A DNA stretch of 64,000 nucleotides, taken from positions 62,115 through 126,114 of the forward strand of contig MNCI01001288.1 of NCBI GenBank assembly GCA_015680685.1, written 5' to 3'. Made by a program: the position numbers and the translations under genes. Below the pieces are notes generated by a model, which saw only the letters and a program-made list of their open reading frames with translations, did no database searches and was not told the origin of the DNA. Shown in pieces: positions 34,601 to 39,770 of the stretch (the first letter of the stretch is position 1; each line of letters begins with the position of its first letter). Source of the stretch: Gnetum montanum (lineage: Eukaryota > Streptophyta > Gnetopsida > Gnetales > Gnetaceae).

Positions 34601-37264
34601 CTTTATGACAATAGAACCTAATATAATAATACCTTTTAGAAAAAAAATGAATATCTTTCTAGTTTTGGGTTGATCTTGGACTTGTTAGAAAACTCGTTCT
34701 ACAATCTATTAAATGGTAAAATTTCAAATTAATTGGAATTTATTTGATGATTCAAATCTGGCCCAAAAGGGAGGGGGTTTGGAATAAAATTGTTCAGCAT
34801 TCAAAATAGAAAATGCTGATTCGCAATATGAATATCTCTGCAATCCGAGAGAGTTATGGAGTGAATGAATACTTGATACAAAGTTCTTTCAACAATCTAT
34901 CTGGCTACAACGTTTGGACTTAATTTGTGCTAATTTGCTAATTGAAATCTGTAACGCAAGAGTGGCCCTAAATGTGATTGTTCAACTTCTTGATTAATGA
35001 GAATTGGTAAATAGGATGAAATGAGGATGGATGAACTTGTAATAGGATAAATTGGGAAATCGAGAATGGGATTGTAGATGACAAAGAGGATATGAGATAA
35101 TGGGATAAATTGTGGGATTGCTTCAATGACATCAATTGCTTCACTTACAAACATGATTTACCCACATATTTATAATGAAATGATGGGACCATAATAGAAT
35201 ATTATAGGACAAGCCTATTTTATGGGAAACTAGGCTGGAAATTCAAGAGACATAAGAAGTTGGGGCCATTCTCTAATTACATGGAGCAGGCGGGAGTCCG
35301 CTATGCAGGGCATCCAACAGGCGGCAAACTTCATGGACACTAAGGAGCATCGCAACACCTTGGGCCTGCTCCATGAGCTTGAACATCCGTATTGCGTCTG
35401 CCATCATTTGCCGACTCGCCCCTAAGGGCCCCTCCCCCACCGGCGACACAGGTTCTTTTTGCTCCTTCTTCCCCCCACGCTTTTGGTTTTTGCCCCCCTC
35501 CCTTTGTTGTTGATGGGGGTGCCCTCCCTTTGTTGTTGATGGGGATGCGCACTCCCCCCCCCCCCCCCCGGGGGAACGTTTTGTCGATTGGGATGCCGGT
35601 GTTTTGCATGGGGGTCTCCACCCCCTCCTTTTTTCTCGGCAGGCCATTTCTGATGACCCTCGAATTGTATACTCTTGTACTATAATTTTTCAATAATACA
35701 ATCCCGAACATTCTCTCTCAAAAAAAAGTAAAAATAATAGAATTTCCTATTTTGTCTTATGTGCCATAATAATTCAAATATAAATTACATAGCTTTGGTC
35801 CATATTTTAGAAAAAAGTTATTTTGGTTTCACTTGATTTTTCTCTTTTCTTGAAGTTTGAACTTTGTCTTCATGCTTTCACTTGTCTTTGTTGTATTTCA
35901 ATGTATAAATATGGCCTTCAATCACTTTGAATTTGGGCTTATTGAATTCATTTCTCTATCTTGCTTTTAAACTGCAACATAGGCATCTAAAATAAGTGGA
36001 GTAAGAATTTCCAAAGTGCATACTAGAACCAACATATTGTAAGTCTTAATACCTTGCATCACACCTTTCACCATGAAAGAAAAGTTAAAAAACATTGCTT
36101 CTCACATGTATGCCACACCTTCAATTATTTCACTAACCAATCCAGCATCTCCTACTAATTCAAATTTATCTTTTACGAGATACTCGTTACAAATTGACAT
36201 TTGTTTTTATATTCAAATTTTGATATTTTATGACATGTAGTATCGTTGATTGTTTTGTCCTTAAGGTTGCAACATAAAAATATAGCGAACCCTGGCATGC
36301 AAAATAATGAATACAGCAAATCATATGGGAAGAAAAAAAATGTGAACATACATGAATACAATAGAGTAAGCTAATTACTATAAGCAGGGGAGTTTTTATC
36401 TCAATTAATCTTCCTTCATGTAAGAATTTGTCAACATTTAAACTGGGCACGTCTTTCCTCCCTGAATTTGATCCCACCATTTACGTATTCAAAATATTTA
36501 CGTAAAGAAAACTAGGAGCAAAAACTTTCATAAGATTTTGACATATTCTCCTACAGGGATTGTTATACCATCAACTAATGAGTGGTCATTCTGGTAACCT
36601 TGTTACTAGCTGTCAGCAACAATTTTATAATTCTATGATTTTCGCAAAGAAACAATGCAGAAGACAGGCAGACTAGTCAAGCACATAGGTGTGCAATTTT
36701 GAGTTCTGCAGTGGCAGTGATTGATAAAAGACTTATGGGTATGGATGATTAAAAATAGAACTACAAATGGTTAGAAATGGTAACCAGAACAGTTGCTTCA
36801 CCTGAAGATCCCTAACTGTTTAGTGTATGCCGACAGGTACCTGAAAACTGGGCAAAAAGTTCTGTTGCCAGCCTTTTGAGATAAGAACTGAGAGCACCTG
36901 CTGATATCAGGCCCCTCGGCAGCAAGTAGCACCGAGCTACAACCTAACATCATCCACACAAAAATAAAATTAACACCCACTTAGCAGCGGATAATAACAG
37001 AGCTCAGCTGCTCAAGTGAAGTAAGCATTAAATTTACTTGTGAAACTTAAGAGATCGTCACAATCTTGGATTCAAGTTCGTGTGAGAATTTGTTTAAATT
37101 TTGCAAACGAAATCGAAGATGGATTAAAATGAAAGTGTTTTAACCTGTTGGACATAACCTGGCTGACATTGCCAGATTCATGGGATGGTTCAGGTTTTGC
37201 TGTGTTCACCGAAATGTTGCCCACTAAAGCTGCTGGAATAGCACGTGCCCAACCCGATGAACAT
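3226..37264 (-). CDS. At3g49140-like plastid protein gene (split-barrel plus DUF2470-like), nine exons, 3' end outside window
   Basis: Seen: nine minus-strand segments (37264-37210, 36943-36841, 14603-14372, 14286-14178, 14049-13982, 13871-13740, 13597-13466, 8544-8197, 3378-3226) are bounded by GT-AG sites and join into 444 codons with no stop. Known family: this matches my recollection of Arabidopsis At3g49140 (about 499 aa, often mis-annotated as PPR), which has a HugZ-like FMN-binding split barrel and a DUF2470-like C-terminus; its biochemical role is not established. Landmarks: a Ser-rich, transit-like N-terminus; TARTILE near residues 124-130; VTDEYGDIYFQVKNDEDIL near residues 160-178 in the split barrel; an acidic stretch in exon 8; and LYKLEILKIYLASFDGNQ followed by AEPDILAHSGENI in exons 8-9. 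About 50 C-terminal residues are missing and I find no terminal exon in 1-3225, so it should lie upstream of base 1. Intron 2 is 22,237 bp, intron 7 is 4,921 bp and intron 8 is 4,818 bp. No frame break is seen, so the gene is probably functional. Confidence 0.8.
3573..4545 (-). mobile_element. Coiled-coil retroposon, copy A
   Basis: The minus strand encodes a broken, charged, Gln/Glu-rich helix (KWDEALALAQTELETYF, then LAEAAQAQL, then EEAERAQQEREQDEERQR). After a gap comes MQAIQQAANFVDSKLHRNML and EHPHCACHRL. The 3' end reads TAATATAATCCTGAACATTCTC followed by a short A-run at about 3573. The same protein order and 3' terminus occur at 27.6-29.0 kb and 35.3-35.7 kb, so this is a dispersed non-LTR-type family. 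An L1 reverse-transcriptase relic sits immediately upstream; whether the two form one element or an adjacent insertion is unclear. Confidence 0.6.
4556..5735 (-). pseudogene. L1-type LINE ORF2 reverse-transcriptase relic
   Basis: Minus-strand blocks appear in LINE order: EEETYWKQQS-IRWLREGDRE near 5540-5460; VVDMPGGKALGPDGWSLEFF near 5215-5155; FRPIGVCNILIRIFSKMI near 5005-4950; NQTGFVQGQTLQDQVLLMQE near 4915-4857; and CLKLDITKAYDTLSWEAL near 4815-4760 (catalytic motif A). The frame shifts at a homopolymer (5231-5247), there are several stops, and the catalytic YxDD box is absent. The copy is truncated at both ends and lies in intron 8 of the host gene. Confidence 0.85.
5736..8196. other. Intron 8 remainder, no gene seen
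   Basis: AT-rich intronic DNA of the host gene. Apart from the tandem duplication at 7405-7683, I recognise no coding or transposon sequence here. Confidence 0.5.
7405..7683. repeat. 141-bp tandem duplication
   Basis: The segment beginning CATCTTCATTGGCAATCGTC at 7405 is repeated from 7546. The two copies differ at only a few bases (TACCTACAG/TACCTTCAG; CACCCCCAAA/CACACCCGAA). This is a recent local duplication in intron 8. Confidence 0.9.
8197..8544 (-). CDS. Exon 8 of the At3g49140-like gene
   Basis: The acceptor is CCATGTAG at 8545 and the donor is AACCAA|GTAAGT, a near-consensus site, at 8196. The 116 codons begin VASTDYSKVMDKPSKGLFFV and include a Glu/Ser/Asp-rich segment. They end TSLYKLEILKIYLASFDGNQ, the first strand of the DUF2470-like domain. 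Confidence 0.87.
9225..9430 (+). mobile_element. RTE-type LINE 3' end
   Basis: The plus strand reads RGRPKHTW near 9270-9293, then MAENISY, and terminates AATTGGGATAAGGCTAAGAT followed by a GATGAT-type tail. The same C-terminal block and tail close the RTE relic at 28975-29945. Only about 200 bp of the element remain, as expected for 5'-truncated LINE insertions. Confidence 0.6.
9431..13006. other. Intron 7 interior with a possible old LTR
   Basis: Mostly AT-rich intronic DNA. Between about 10010 and 10660 there is an LTR-like arrangement: repeated GATGCATTAA/CATTAACATAG motifs, a TATA-like CTATAAATG at 10471, and a pyrimidine-rich transcribed-type region. No paired LTR or clear ends were found, so this is only a suspicion. 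The open frames at 11013-11483 look like low-complexity chance frames. Confidence 0.3.
13007..13285 (-). mobile_element. L1-type LINE 3' tail fragment
   Basis: Read on the minus strand, a GC-richer segment (13280-13070) runs into TTTAATATATTCCCG and then TTGCTCAAAAAAA at 13007-13020. This is the typical end of plant L1 copies: a UTR, a TTAATAT-type motif and a poly(A) tail. It is 5'-truncated, in intron 7, about 180 bp from exon 7. Confidence 0.55.
13466..13597 (-). CDS. Exon 7 of the At3g49140-like gene
   Basis: The acceptor is GCAATGCTGTAG at 13598 and the donor is GCCGAG|GTGTGT at 13465. It encodes 44 residues beginning FWNQLVSSVDELDDSDLEEP and including GGWTDVDTMRFIDPMEF, which resembles the family's GDW-LETMRSSHPMYF segment. 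Confidence 0.85.
13740..13871 (-). CDS. Exon 6 of the At3g49140-like gene
   Basis: The acceptor is TTTGCCAG at 13872 and the donor is GATGAA|GTACAC at 13739. It encodes 44 residues from HCLIGLESLEAFKREE to an acidic end, DDTDMDDGDFYDE, matching the acidic linker that follows the barrel in relatives. Confidence 0.8.
13982..14049 (-). CDS. Exon 5 of the At3g49140-like gene
   Basis: The acceptor is TTTGTTGCAG at 14050 and the donor is CCTGTG|GTACTG at 13981. It encodes DIYFQVKNDEDILRSLSTSN followed by SPV. A second possible donor (TTG|GTGATG at 13960) would add seven codons; the shorter exon aligns better with the family. Confidence 0.8.
14178..14286 (-). CDS. Exon 4 of the At3g49140-like gene
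   Basis: The acceptor is GTATGAAG at 14287 and the donor is TATGGAG|GTCTGT at 14177. It encodes ANNEAVVMSSRMLIRS and ends PIHYQYVTDEYG, the most recognisable motif of the FMN-binding split barrel in this family. Confidence 0.85.
14372..14603 (-). CDS. Exon 3 of the At3g49140-like gene
   Basis: The acceptor is TTTTTTGTGTCAG at 14604 and the donor is CTTGAG|GTTATT at 14371. It encodes YGRRDAFIKSWDDRICSRKN at its start and ETARTILE at its end, where the split-barrel region of the family begins. Confidence 0.8.
14604..15004. other. Start of intron 2, no feature seen
   Basis: AT-rich sequence between exon 3 and the copia relic. The host protein's exon reading stops at the acceptor (14604). Nothing else is recognisable. 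Confidence 0.4.
15005..16215 (-). pseudogene. Ty1/copia polyprotein relic (reverse transcriptase and RNase H)
   Basis: Minus-strand blocks appear in the correct order: DVKSGFLNRDLE (RT) near 16100; KVCKLKKSLCSLK-APCAWY near 16040-15985; GSLIYVTNTRPYIPYAARVL near 15640-15580; YNAAVCVFRYLKR; then RNase H with KEVDWIRKLL, TKIFMDNYSVIYMGKNL and HIGTKF near 15355-15200; and QVADILTKPLG near 15140. Many stops and frameshifts are present and neither LTR was identified. The element lies antisense to nothing else and is nested in host intron 2, same strand as the host gene. Confidence 0.85.
16437..16572 (+). mobile_element. tRNA-derived SINE-like element
   Basis: A promoter-like A box (TAGACTAGTGGTAAGAC, 16445-16461) and B box (GGGTTCAATTC, 16488-16498) are spaced as in tRNA-derived SINEs. 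A short unrelated body and an A-run follow. It is not a functional tRNA gene: a proper acceptor stem and T-arm do not form. This is an internal RNA polymerase III promoter by structure; activity is not known. Confidence 0.6.
16690..16930 (+). pseudogene. LINE reverse-transcriptase fragment with YADD box
   Basis: The plus strand reads LHMFYADDSCLG near 16800-16832, a LINE catalytic motif C, and in the next frame LLDMVKSCSQLKSLSNLML. It is short, frameshifted and flanked by an unrelated L1 tail. It cannot be assigned to a clade. Confidence 0.5.
16947..17160 (-). mobile_element. L1-type LINE 3' tail
   Basis: On the minus strand, GC-rich UTR sequence leads into CGTTTAATGCATCTCGACTT and then TACTCAAAAAAAAAAAAA (16948-16965). 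This is a classic poly(A)-tailed plant L1 end, 5'-truncated to about 200 bp. Confidence 0.65.
17290..18365. repeat. Hairpin array A (GTGTGAC/GTCACAC type)
   Basis: At least six imperfect inverted repeats are separated by AAATTTTCTAAGTGTT-like spacers. Examples are GTCAAGCT...AGCTTGAC (17536-17573), GTCACACT...AGTGTGAC around GCTACACT/AGCGTAGC (17674-17713), and GTCACACTGT...ACAGTGTGAC (17973-18003). GTTACACTTTGAGCGTAACA follows near 18309-18330. A TATA box stands 85 bp after the array, so it may be the upstream part of an LTR or gene promoter. Confidence 0.75.
18448..18455 (+). promoter_or_regulatory. TATA box (TATAAATA) before the plus-strand transposon gene
   Basis: CCCTATAAATACCCC, a plant-type TATA box, is followed after about 30 bp by a pyrimidine-mixed leader. 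It precedes the intron-bearing ORF ending at 21046 and lies just after hairpin array A. Confidence 0.55.
19601..19664. repeat. CT microsatellite
   Basis: Pyrimidine-rich stretch that becomes (CT)n with interruptions, lying in an intron of the plus-strand transposon gene. An N follows at 19674. Confidence 0.8.
20221..20484 (+). repeat. 132-bp in-frame tandem duplication in exon 4
   Basis: The block starting AGCTATGATTGACTACGCCA (20221) recurs from 20353 at about 90% identity. The period is 44 codons and repeats the peptide IDYARYW...KNEVTREVIEQRL. Confidence 0.85.
21154..21159 (+). terminator. Polyadenylation signal AATAAA
   Basis: AATAAA lies 108 bp after the stop codon of the plus-strand gene, in a T-rich 3' region. 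It is a plausible 3' end for that transcript. Confidence 0.4.
21280..21512. repeat. 27-bp tandem repeat
   Basis: Five head-to-tail copies of TAGTTTAAGGCCATTTCGGG plus CCATCGC, then two more after a 60-bp interruption. It lies between the converging 3' ends of the plus-strand gene and the minus-strand gag-protease ORF. Units contain a GGCC...GGGCC dyad. Confidence 0.85.
21671..22935 (-). pseudogene. Ty3/gypsy (Tat-like) gag C-terminus and aspartic protease
   Basis: On the minus strand, a gag zinc-binding motif (CNYHQLHDHDMDYC, C-x2-H-x4-H-x4-C) followed by ALKDDIQRMIDQGKL lies near 22880-22815. This is typical of Tat-lineage gag. A low-complexity linker follows, then the end of the protease (VVEEMPGFNLILGRSWLAQL near 22075-22015; HQEIHLPYEGGEVVIFGDN). 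Frameshifts and a TAG (before FIVVEEMPG) break it. No reverse transcriptase follows on this strand; sequence beyond 21671 is repeats and the end of the opposing gene. The Tat RT nearby (26.5 kb) is on the other strand. Confidence 0.75.
22936..24190 (-). pseudogene. Plant-transposon-type ORF upstream of gag, with one intron
   Basis: Minus-strand frame: MANYPTK near 24183, then VKCQDLGWLDVEQASRIPTV and PFPTPFMPG, with donor CCAG|GTAAGT at 24036. A 91-bp intron follows, then acceptor GCTGTAG at 23946 and KSREVTVIVLGCIEANLLFK. The long block includes ARITQNLQWVGLMDLF, DDLFSDLFGVPSKGLPVGEK and RDVVEEGTQYNWAKYLVDGL, ending SHVHFAFFVACLRRFAEF, then runs into the gag region. The layout (a GVPSKGLP-type core and a final NWAKYLVD-HFAFFVA helix pair) resembles the plant-transposon-protein domains found as extra ORFs in Tat/Ogre retrotransposons; that assignment is inference. 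TAG stops replace probable CAG codons (VE-TAG-AWVM). Confidence 0.5.
24920..25375. repeat. Hairpin array B (GTCACGCTC/GAGCGTGAC type)
   Basis: Units of 50-120 bp share spacer AAAATTTTCTAAGTGTT and a hairpin: GTTACGCTTCCGCAGAGCGT-GAC near 24928, GTCATGCTCCCAGAGAGCGT-GAC near 24979, GTCACACTCCTAGAGAGCGT-GAC near 25051, GTCACACTCCCAGGGAGCGT-GAC near 25181, CTCACGCTCCCAAGGAACGT-GAC near 25239. The spacer is shared with array A at 17.3-18.4 kb, while the stem sequence differs. Confidence 0.8.
25378..25562. repeat. Three copies of a CCCATCCCA...GGAAC motif
   Basis: Related units near 25386-25411, 25494-25524 and 25530-25555 follow the pattern CCATCCCACGGCACGGAAC, again partly self-complementary (GTTCC...GGAAC). 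They adjoin array B and may belong to the same leader or LTR region. Confidence 0.55.
25832..25982 (-). pseudogene. Possible first coding exon of the minus-strand transposon gene
   Basis: A minus-strand ATG at 25982 opens MTTKELELDNKKMVSRSERR and continues to KRHRLPG, ending at a strong donor CCAG|GTAAGT (25831). A minus-strand TATA box lies about 100 bp upstream (26085-26078). The joining acceptor is not identified; hairpin array B would lie in the intron. The donor context (GCCAGGTAAGTCGT) is nearly identical to that at 24036, so this could instead be a duplicated exon. Confidence 0.4.
26078..26085 (-). promoter_or_regulatory. Minus-strand TATA box
   Basis: GGGTATAAATAGGGA on the minus strand, followed by an open frame starting 100 bp downstream. 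It suits the promoter of the minus-strand ORF and gag-protease unit, probably within an LTR whose limits I could not define. Confidence 0.5.
26520..27612 (+). pseudogene. Ty3/gypsy (Tat-like) reverse-transcriptase fragment
   Basis: The plus strand reads NVKVFAWSYKDMSSLDPCII, WVSNILVVPKKNGGIHIYID, then a TGA where Arg is expected. It continues DLNKATIKDDFPLPSIDQLV, MTPWGTFCYTMMPFGLKNAE, a catalytic YVDDIAVKS (near 27398) and KKCVFGV. These are RT motifs 1-7 of the Tat lineage; the DD pair is intact. Similarity ends at about 27600 after DPDKVKAITNL, where the coiled-coil retroposon begins. RNase H and integrase are missing. It lies head-to-head with the minus-strand gag-protease block. Confidence 0.87.
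27613..28970 (+). mobile_element. Coiled-coil retroposon, copy B (longest)
   Basis: The plus frame is broken by TAG codons: MFFTGPMPRMQSRQVPKSTL near 27656, RATKLVDRFFV, KCLKLGIRVNPPRFFLAILQ near 27810-27870, SNPMVVLNVSP near 28085. The Gln/Glu-rich coiled coil follows (AKWDEALTHAQAKLETHFQE near 28186; LAEAAQAQLANKLYTQI), then LHRNTLDILHALKHPHCACH near 28651. The 3' end is TAATATTATCCCAAACATTC plus an A-run at 28962-28970. An N lies at 28834. The N-terminal portion identifies the family's upstream protein, which I do not recognise. The insertion truncates the Tat RT. Confidence 0.6.
28975..29945 (+). pseudogene. RTE-type LINE ORF2 relic
   Basis: Despite stops in every frame, plus-strand blocks follow the RTE order: RT motifs near 29040-29180 (RLHQGYALSPHLSLLWMSL-like, then WCMLFIDDII), KMEYMEC near 29273, the C-terminal LGSLAQIDNEINNEVTNKIK-like stretch near 29380, WCTMLAYQKAL, and a final block ending ATAAGGGTAAGATGATGATG. 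The tail repeats GAT, as in plant RTE copies. The right-hand end of the same family is seen at 9225 and 32020. Confidence 0.6.
30330..31210 (+). repeat. Probable solo LTR with AGACATCTCC array and TATA box
   Basis: The upstream half (30500-30760) holds about 14 copies of AGACATCTCC or close variants on both strands. A TATA box (TATAAATA, 30811) is followed by a pyrimidine-rich leader and AATAAAGAG (31088), a poly(A)-type signal. The promoter then poly(A) order within about 900 bp fits an LTR U3-R-U5. Exact ends and target duplication were not found. Confidence 0.45.
31211..32019. other. AT-rich intron 2 sequence, nothing recognised
   Basis: No coding similarity or repeats were seen between the probable LTR and the RTE fragment. 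Confidence 0.4.
32020..32337 (+). mobile_element. RTE-type LINE C-terminal fragment
   Basis: The plus strand reads KMLRWMLDIARKDRINN near 32070-32122, then blocks matching the end of the RTE relic at 29580-29880 (NNSI, APIREEVV-like, and the final repeated isoleucine/leucine stretch). It is frameshifted and is the third RTE copy in the window. Confidence 0.55.
32475..32905. repeat. Degenerate array of CCACAAGTCATGGTGAG-like units
   Basis: About nine variants of a motif near CCAC(A/G)AGTCA(T/C)GGTGAG occur at irregular 40-60 bp spacing (for example near 32485, 32605, 32665, 32715, 32770, 32805, 32835 and 32870). There is no coding frame. It resembles the motif arrays found in LTR upstream regions elsewhere in the window. 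Confidence 0.5.
33850..34700 (-). pseudogene. L1-type LINE ORF2 C-terminus (zf-RVT) relic
   Basis: The minus strand includes the zinc-binding zf-RVT block WFLIHQGLPIGVQRSHLGMH followed by DPRCPVCNIEDTLIHCFL near 34080-33970. This domain closes plant L1 ORF2. Flanking minus-strand frames (34572-34183, 34280-34065) are open but shifted pieces of the same protein. No poly(A) tail or target duplication was identified. Confidence 0.65.
34701..35272. other. Intron 2 sequence, nothing recognised
   Basis: AT-rich, with no similarity recognised between the LINE relic and retroposon copy C. Confidence 0.35.
35273..35735 (+). mobile_element. Coiled-coil retroposon, copy C (3' end only)
   Basis: The plus strand reads MQGIQQAANFMDTKEHRNTL, then HELEHPYCVCHHLPTRP, homologous to copies A and B. 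A C/G-homopolymer-rich 3' UTR (runs at 35551-35574) follows, then AATACAATCCCGAACATTCT and an A-run at 35721-35728. The copy is 5'-truncated to about 460 bp, the pattern expected of target-primed reverse transcription. Confidence 0.65.
35736..36840. other. Right end of intron 2, nothing recognised
   Basis: AT-rich sequence up to the exon 2 donor. Short open frames (36173-36480) have no recognisable content. Confidence 0.4.
36841..36943 (-). CDS. Exon 2 of the At3g49140-like gene
   Basis: The acceptor is ATGTTAG at 36944 and the donor is TTTTCAG|GTACCT at 36840. The exon is 103 bp, open in the chosen frame (begins CSSVLLAAEGPDISRC), and ends in phase 2. Exon 3, 22 kb away, supplies the third base and continues with YGRRDAFIK. 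The phase match and clean donor are the reasons for linking 37 kb to 14.6 kb; a spliced transcript would prove it. Confidence 0.6.
37210..37264 (-). CDS. Exon 1 of the At3g49140-like gene (start codon)
   Basis: The ATG is at 37264-37262 and begins MFIGLGTCYSSSFSGQHF, a short Ser-rich start compatible with a plastid transit peptide. The donor is G|GTGAAC at 37209 and leaves one base, which exon 2 completes in frame. Another reading of the same stretch, in frame with CAGATACGG at 37275, has no ATG and a stop just upstream, but could join exon 2 through donor AACAG|GTTAAA near 37144. I prefer the ATG version; the choice changes only the N-terminus. Confidence 0.55.
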
Positions 37265-37418
37265 CTCCGTATCTGCACACAGATGATTTCTTTCTCTGTA
37301 TCTCAGACAAAATATCTTATCTTTTTCGCAGGTACAAAAGAATGCTAATTAAAATTAGAATCCAGCCGGATCAGTATGCAAAATTTCATGGAAATTAGTT
37401 TGCACGAAGTATTTACTT

Positions 37419-37490
37419 AACGTTACGATGCCATGGCTTTTTATTTATTATTATTATTATTTTAACGTTAGGGTGCCGTGGCATGGTAAT
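37419..37490. repeat. TTA microsatellite flanked by direct repeats
   Basis: A (TTA)n run (37440-37462) sits between two copies of TTAACGTTAxGxTGCCxTGGC (37418-37438 and 37463-37485), about 150 bp upstream of the host gene's start codon. It could be a small insertion footprint. Confidence 0.6.
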
Positions 37491-37639
37491 GTTCAAAGGG
37501 GAGCGACGAATGCTTTGCGATGAGTGCAATTTCAGGCATTTAGTCAACTTAATACTGTAAAAGAAATATAGAGCAAGGCAACGTTGTTTATGTCAGATTC
37601 TAAAGAGAAAAAATGAATAATAATATTAAAAAAAATAGA

Positions 37640-38958
37640 GGAAAGAACAAGAAGTCAAAGACACTTCCAAATGCAAAGAAATAAAGTAGATAAAGCAAGT
37701 TAGTCACTAAGCATTGATGCTTGGTTGAAAGTTGTTAGAAATTCTATATGTCTATATTCAAGCATGTTGTGCAACAAGACACTCAAAAAAAATGAGAAAA
37801 AGAGTCTTCACTTTCACAAAGAGGACTTTGAAGATAAATAATTTTCATATGTTTAAGACAAGTGTCGATGGAAAGATTATGACAAATAAGACCATACAAA
37901 ATACAAATTTTTGAAAAAATAGAAGCTCTCCAAATATCTCTTATTTTCCTCATCCAAAAGTGTAGTGATAATTGCATATTTCATGTATTATTGAATTTTT
38001 TATAAATAAAATCATTCTTTGTAATAATCTCATATGCAACTTTGGAGTTAAAAGGAAAAATAGATTTGCCATGCTTTTAAAAAATATCTACAAAAACTTA
38101 TTATCAACTTAAAAAAAATTCAAGGTTAAAAATTTCCTTTTAAAAATCTTTTTTTTTTCTCTTTCTATTTAAACCAAAGAGGCTAGAAGCCTCCCTTAAT
38201 GTAATCCATCTATTATGCATACATAGAAAGGAGTTGTTGTGATACCAAATTTTCTCTAAGTGGCACATAATCTAAATGACTTAGCAACCTAAACCCCTTT
38301 ATTAAAAGAAAGCCACCATAAGCTAATTTGTTGAAGCATTTCTTCTAAAATTGTAATATGATTGTAATTCCAATACTTACTAAGTTTGAACCATGTCTTT
38401 TAATTTTTTTTAAAAAACTAAAGAATCAAGGATAGCAGTAGCATGAGGAAAAAAAGATAATGAAGAAAGTTCTTAAATGACTAATTGTTATCATTTCTAG
38501 GTTTCTTGCATAAGTCTATTTCTTAAAAGGAGCATCCAAACATTATCTCCATCAAGGAACTTTGCAATCCATTTTGCTATGAGAAAAATACCGTAGTTAT
38601 AATAATTAATGAGGCCAAGCCCTCCATCTTTCTTGCAACTAGTGCAAATATTCCAAGTAACTCTAGAATAGCCTTCTTTTATGTTGCTTAGTAGACCAAA
38701 GAAACTAATGGATAATATGATTAATTCTATCATAAGAAATTTTATAAGGAGAGCAACAATTGAAGAAATAAATATGAGATGACTAAAGCATTTTCTTAAT
38801 AACTAAAACTTCGCTAGCAAAGCTGAGCTATTTTTCTTTCCATACATCAAGCTTGTTTATAATTTTATCAATGCATAATTCTACAATATAGTAAGATTAA
38901 GTTCAAAAGAAAAAGGTATTCATAAAATTTTGAAAATAAACTCTTTTTTCAAAAATGT
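37640..38958 (-). pseudogene. L1-type LINE ORF2 C-terminal relic
   Basis: Minus-strand blocks: GYSRVTWNICTSCKKDGGLG and FLIAKWIAKFLDGDNVWMLL plus RNRLMQ near 38690-38500, then LCESEDSFSHFF near 37815-37780 (zf-RVT). These are the carboxyl half of plant L1 ORF2. The copy is interrupted at 38958/46410 by the LTR element next door, so any upstream part would continue beyond 46414. Confidence 0.75.
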
Positions 38959-39645
38959 TGATGAAGTGTATTTTGTCTAGCTTTGATATTGGAGGCCTAA
39001 TATCGGATACCCAATATTAGGGTTCAAGAAGCGATGTCGGATATTTGATATCATGGGAGGCATGCCAGCCTATAAATATAACACTTGGACACATGGTTTG
39101 GGCATTCTTTTGCCAATAGAGTAGTCAAACTCTTGCAATTTTATTCTATAGTCTCAGAGAATAGTTAGTGAGTGCCCAAAGTGTGGATCTGAGTCAATTG
39201 TACAACGTCATATTTAAGTGGCAATGTACCTGAACACATTCCATGAATAACAATAAGATCAAGATTGATTCTTATTCATTGCAGCACTTTGACTTAAATT
39301 AGATTTACTTTCCATGCAATTTACTTTTCATGTACTTAGTTAATATTTGTGTTTCCATGCATATTAATGAATTAGTGAAATGAGTGCGACCAATCTCAAG
39401 CATAAGCACATATTTGCTTGGTAACCCCAATAGCCGTATACTTATGTAGATGTACAACAAGCTACCACTTTGGACTAAATCATACGTGACAAAGCTACCA
39501 CTAGTCAAAATGGGAAGACAACGTCCTACGATCAATGCTTACCAATGTAGATGCCATACTAGTCCCATCCACAGAACTCAACTAGATCGTGCATGAACAC
39601 TTGTGAGTTGTATTGTTGGGTGTAGGAGGTACATGCCACTCATCA
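38959..39645 (+). repeat. 5' LTR of the gag-only element
   Basis: It starts TGATGAAGTGTATTTTG and ends GCCACTCATCA, with a TATA box TATAAATATAAC at 39071. Compared with the 3' LTR it lacks the stretch around CACCCAGTAGCATAACACTT, a deletion after insertion or a difference inherited at transposition. Confidence 0.9.
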
Positions 39646-39663
39646 TTGGTGCCATTGTCAAGG
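39646..39663 (+). other. Primer-binding site
   Basis: TTGGTGCCATTGTCAAGG directly after the LTR resembles the TGGCGCCGTTGCC site (tRNA-Asp type) of Athila-group elements, with several mutations. Confidence 0.55.
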
Positions 39664-39770
39664 ATGGTGCTAGCTATCTAGATTAGTTATATTATATACG
39701 ATCATTGTAAATACATTAGTGATTTATCTTTCAAAAAATATTAAGTCACACACATCATAAACTAACAACA

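Noticed and set aside
35392-35685. Plus-strand proline-rich 97-codon ORF
   Set aside because: Produced by C/G homopolymers in the 3' UTR of retroposon copy C.
37072-37278. Minus-strand frame starting with GTG at 37278 as the host first exon
   Set aside because: No ATG in that frame and a stop just upstream; the ATG at 37264 with donor at 37209 joins exon 2 in frame. Kept as an alternative only.
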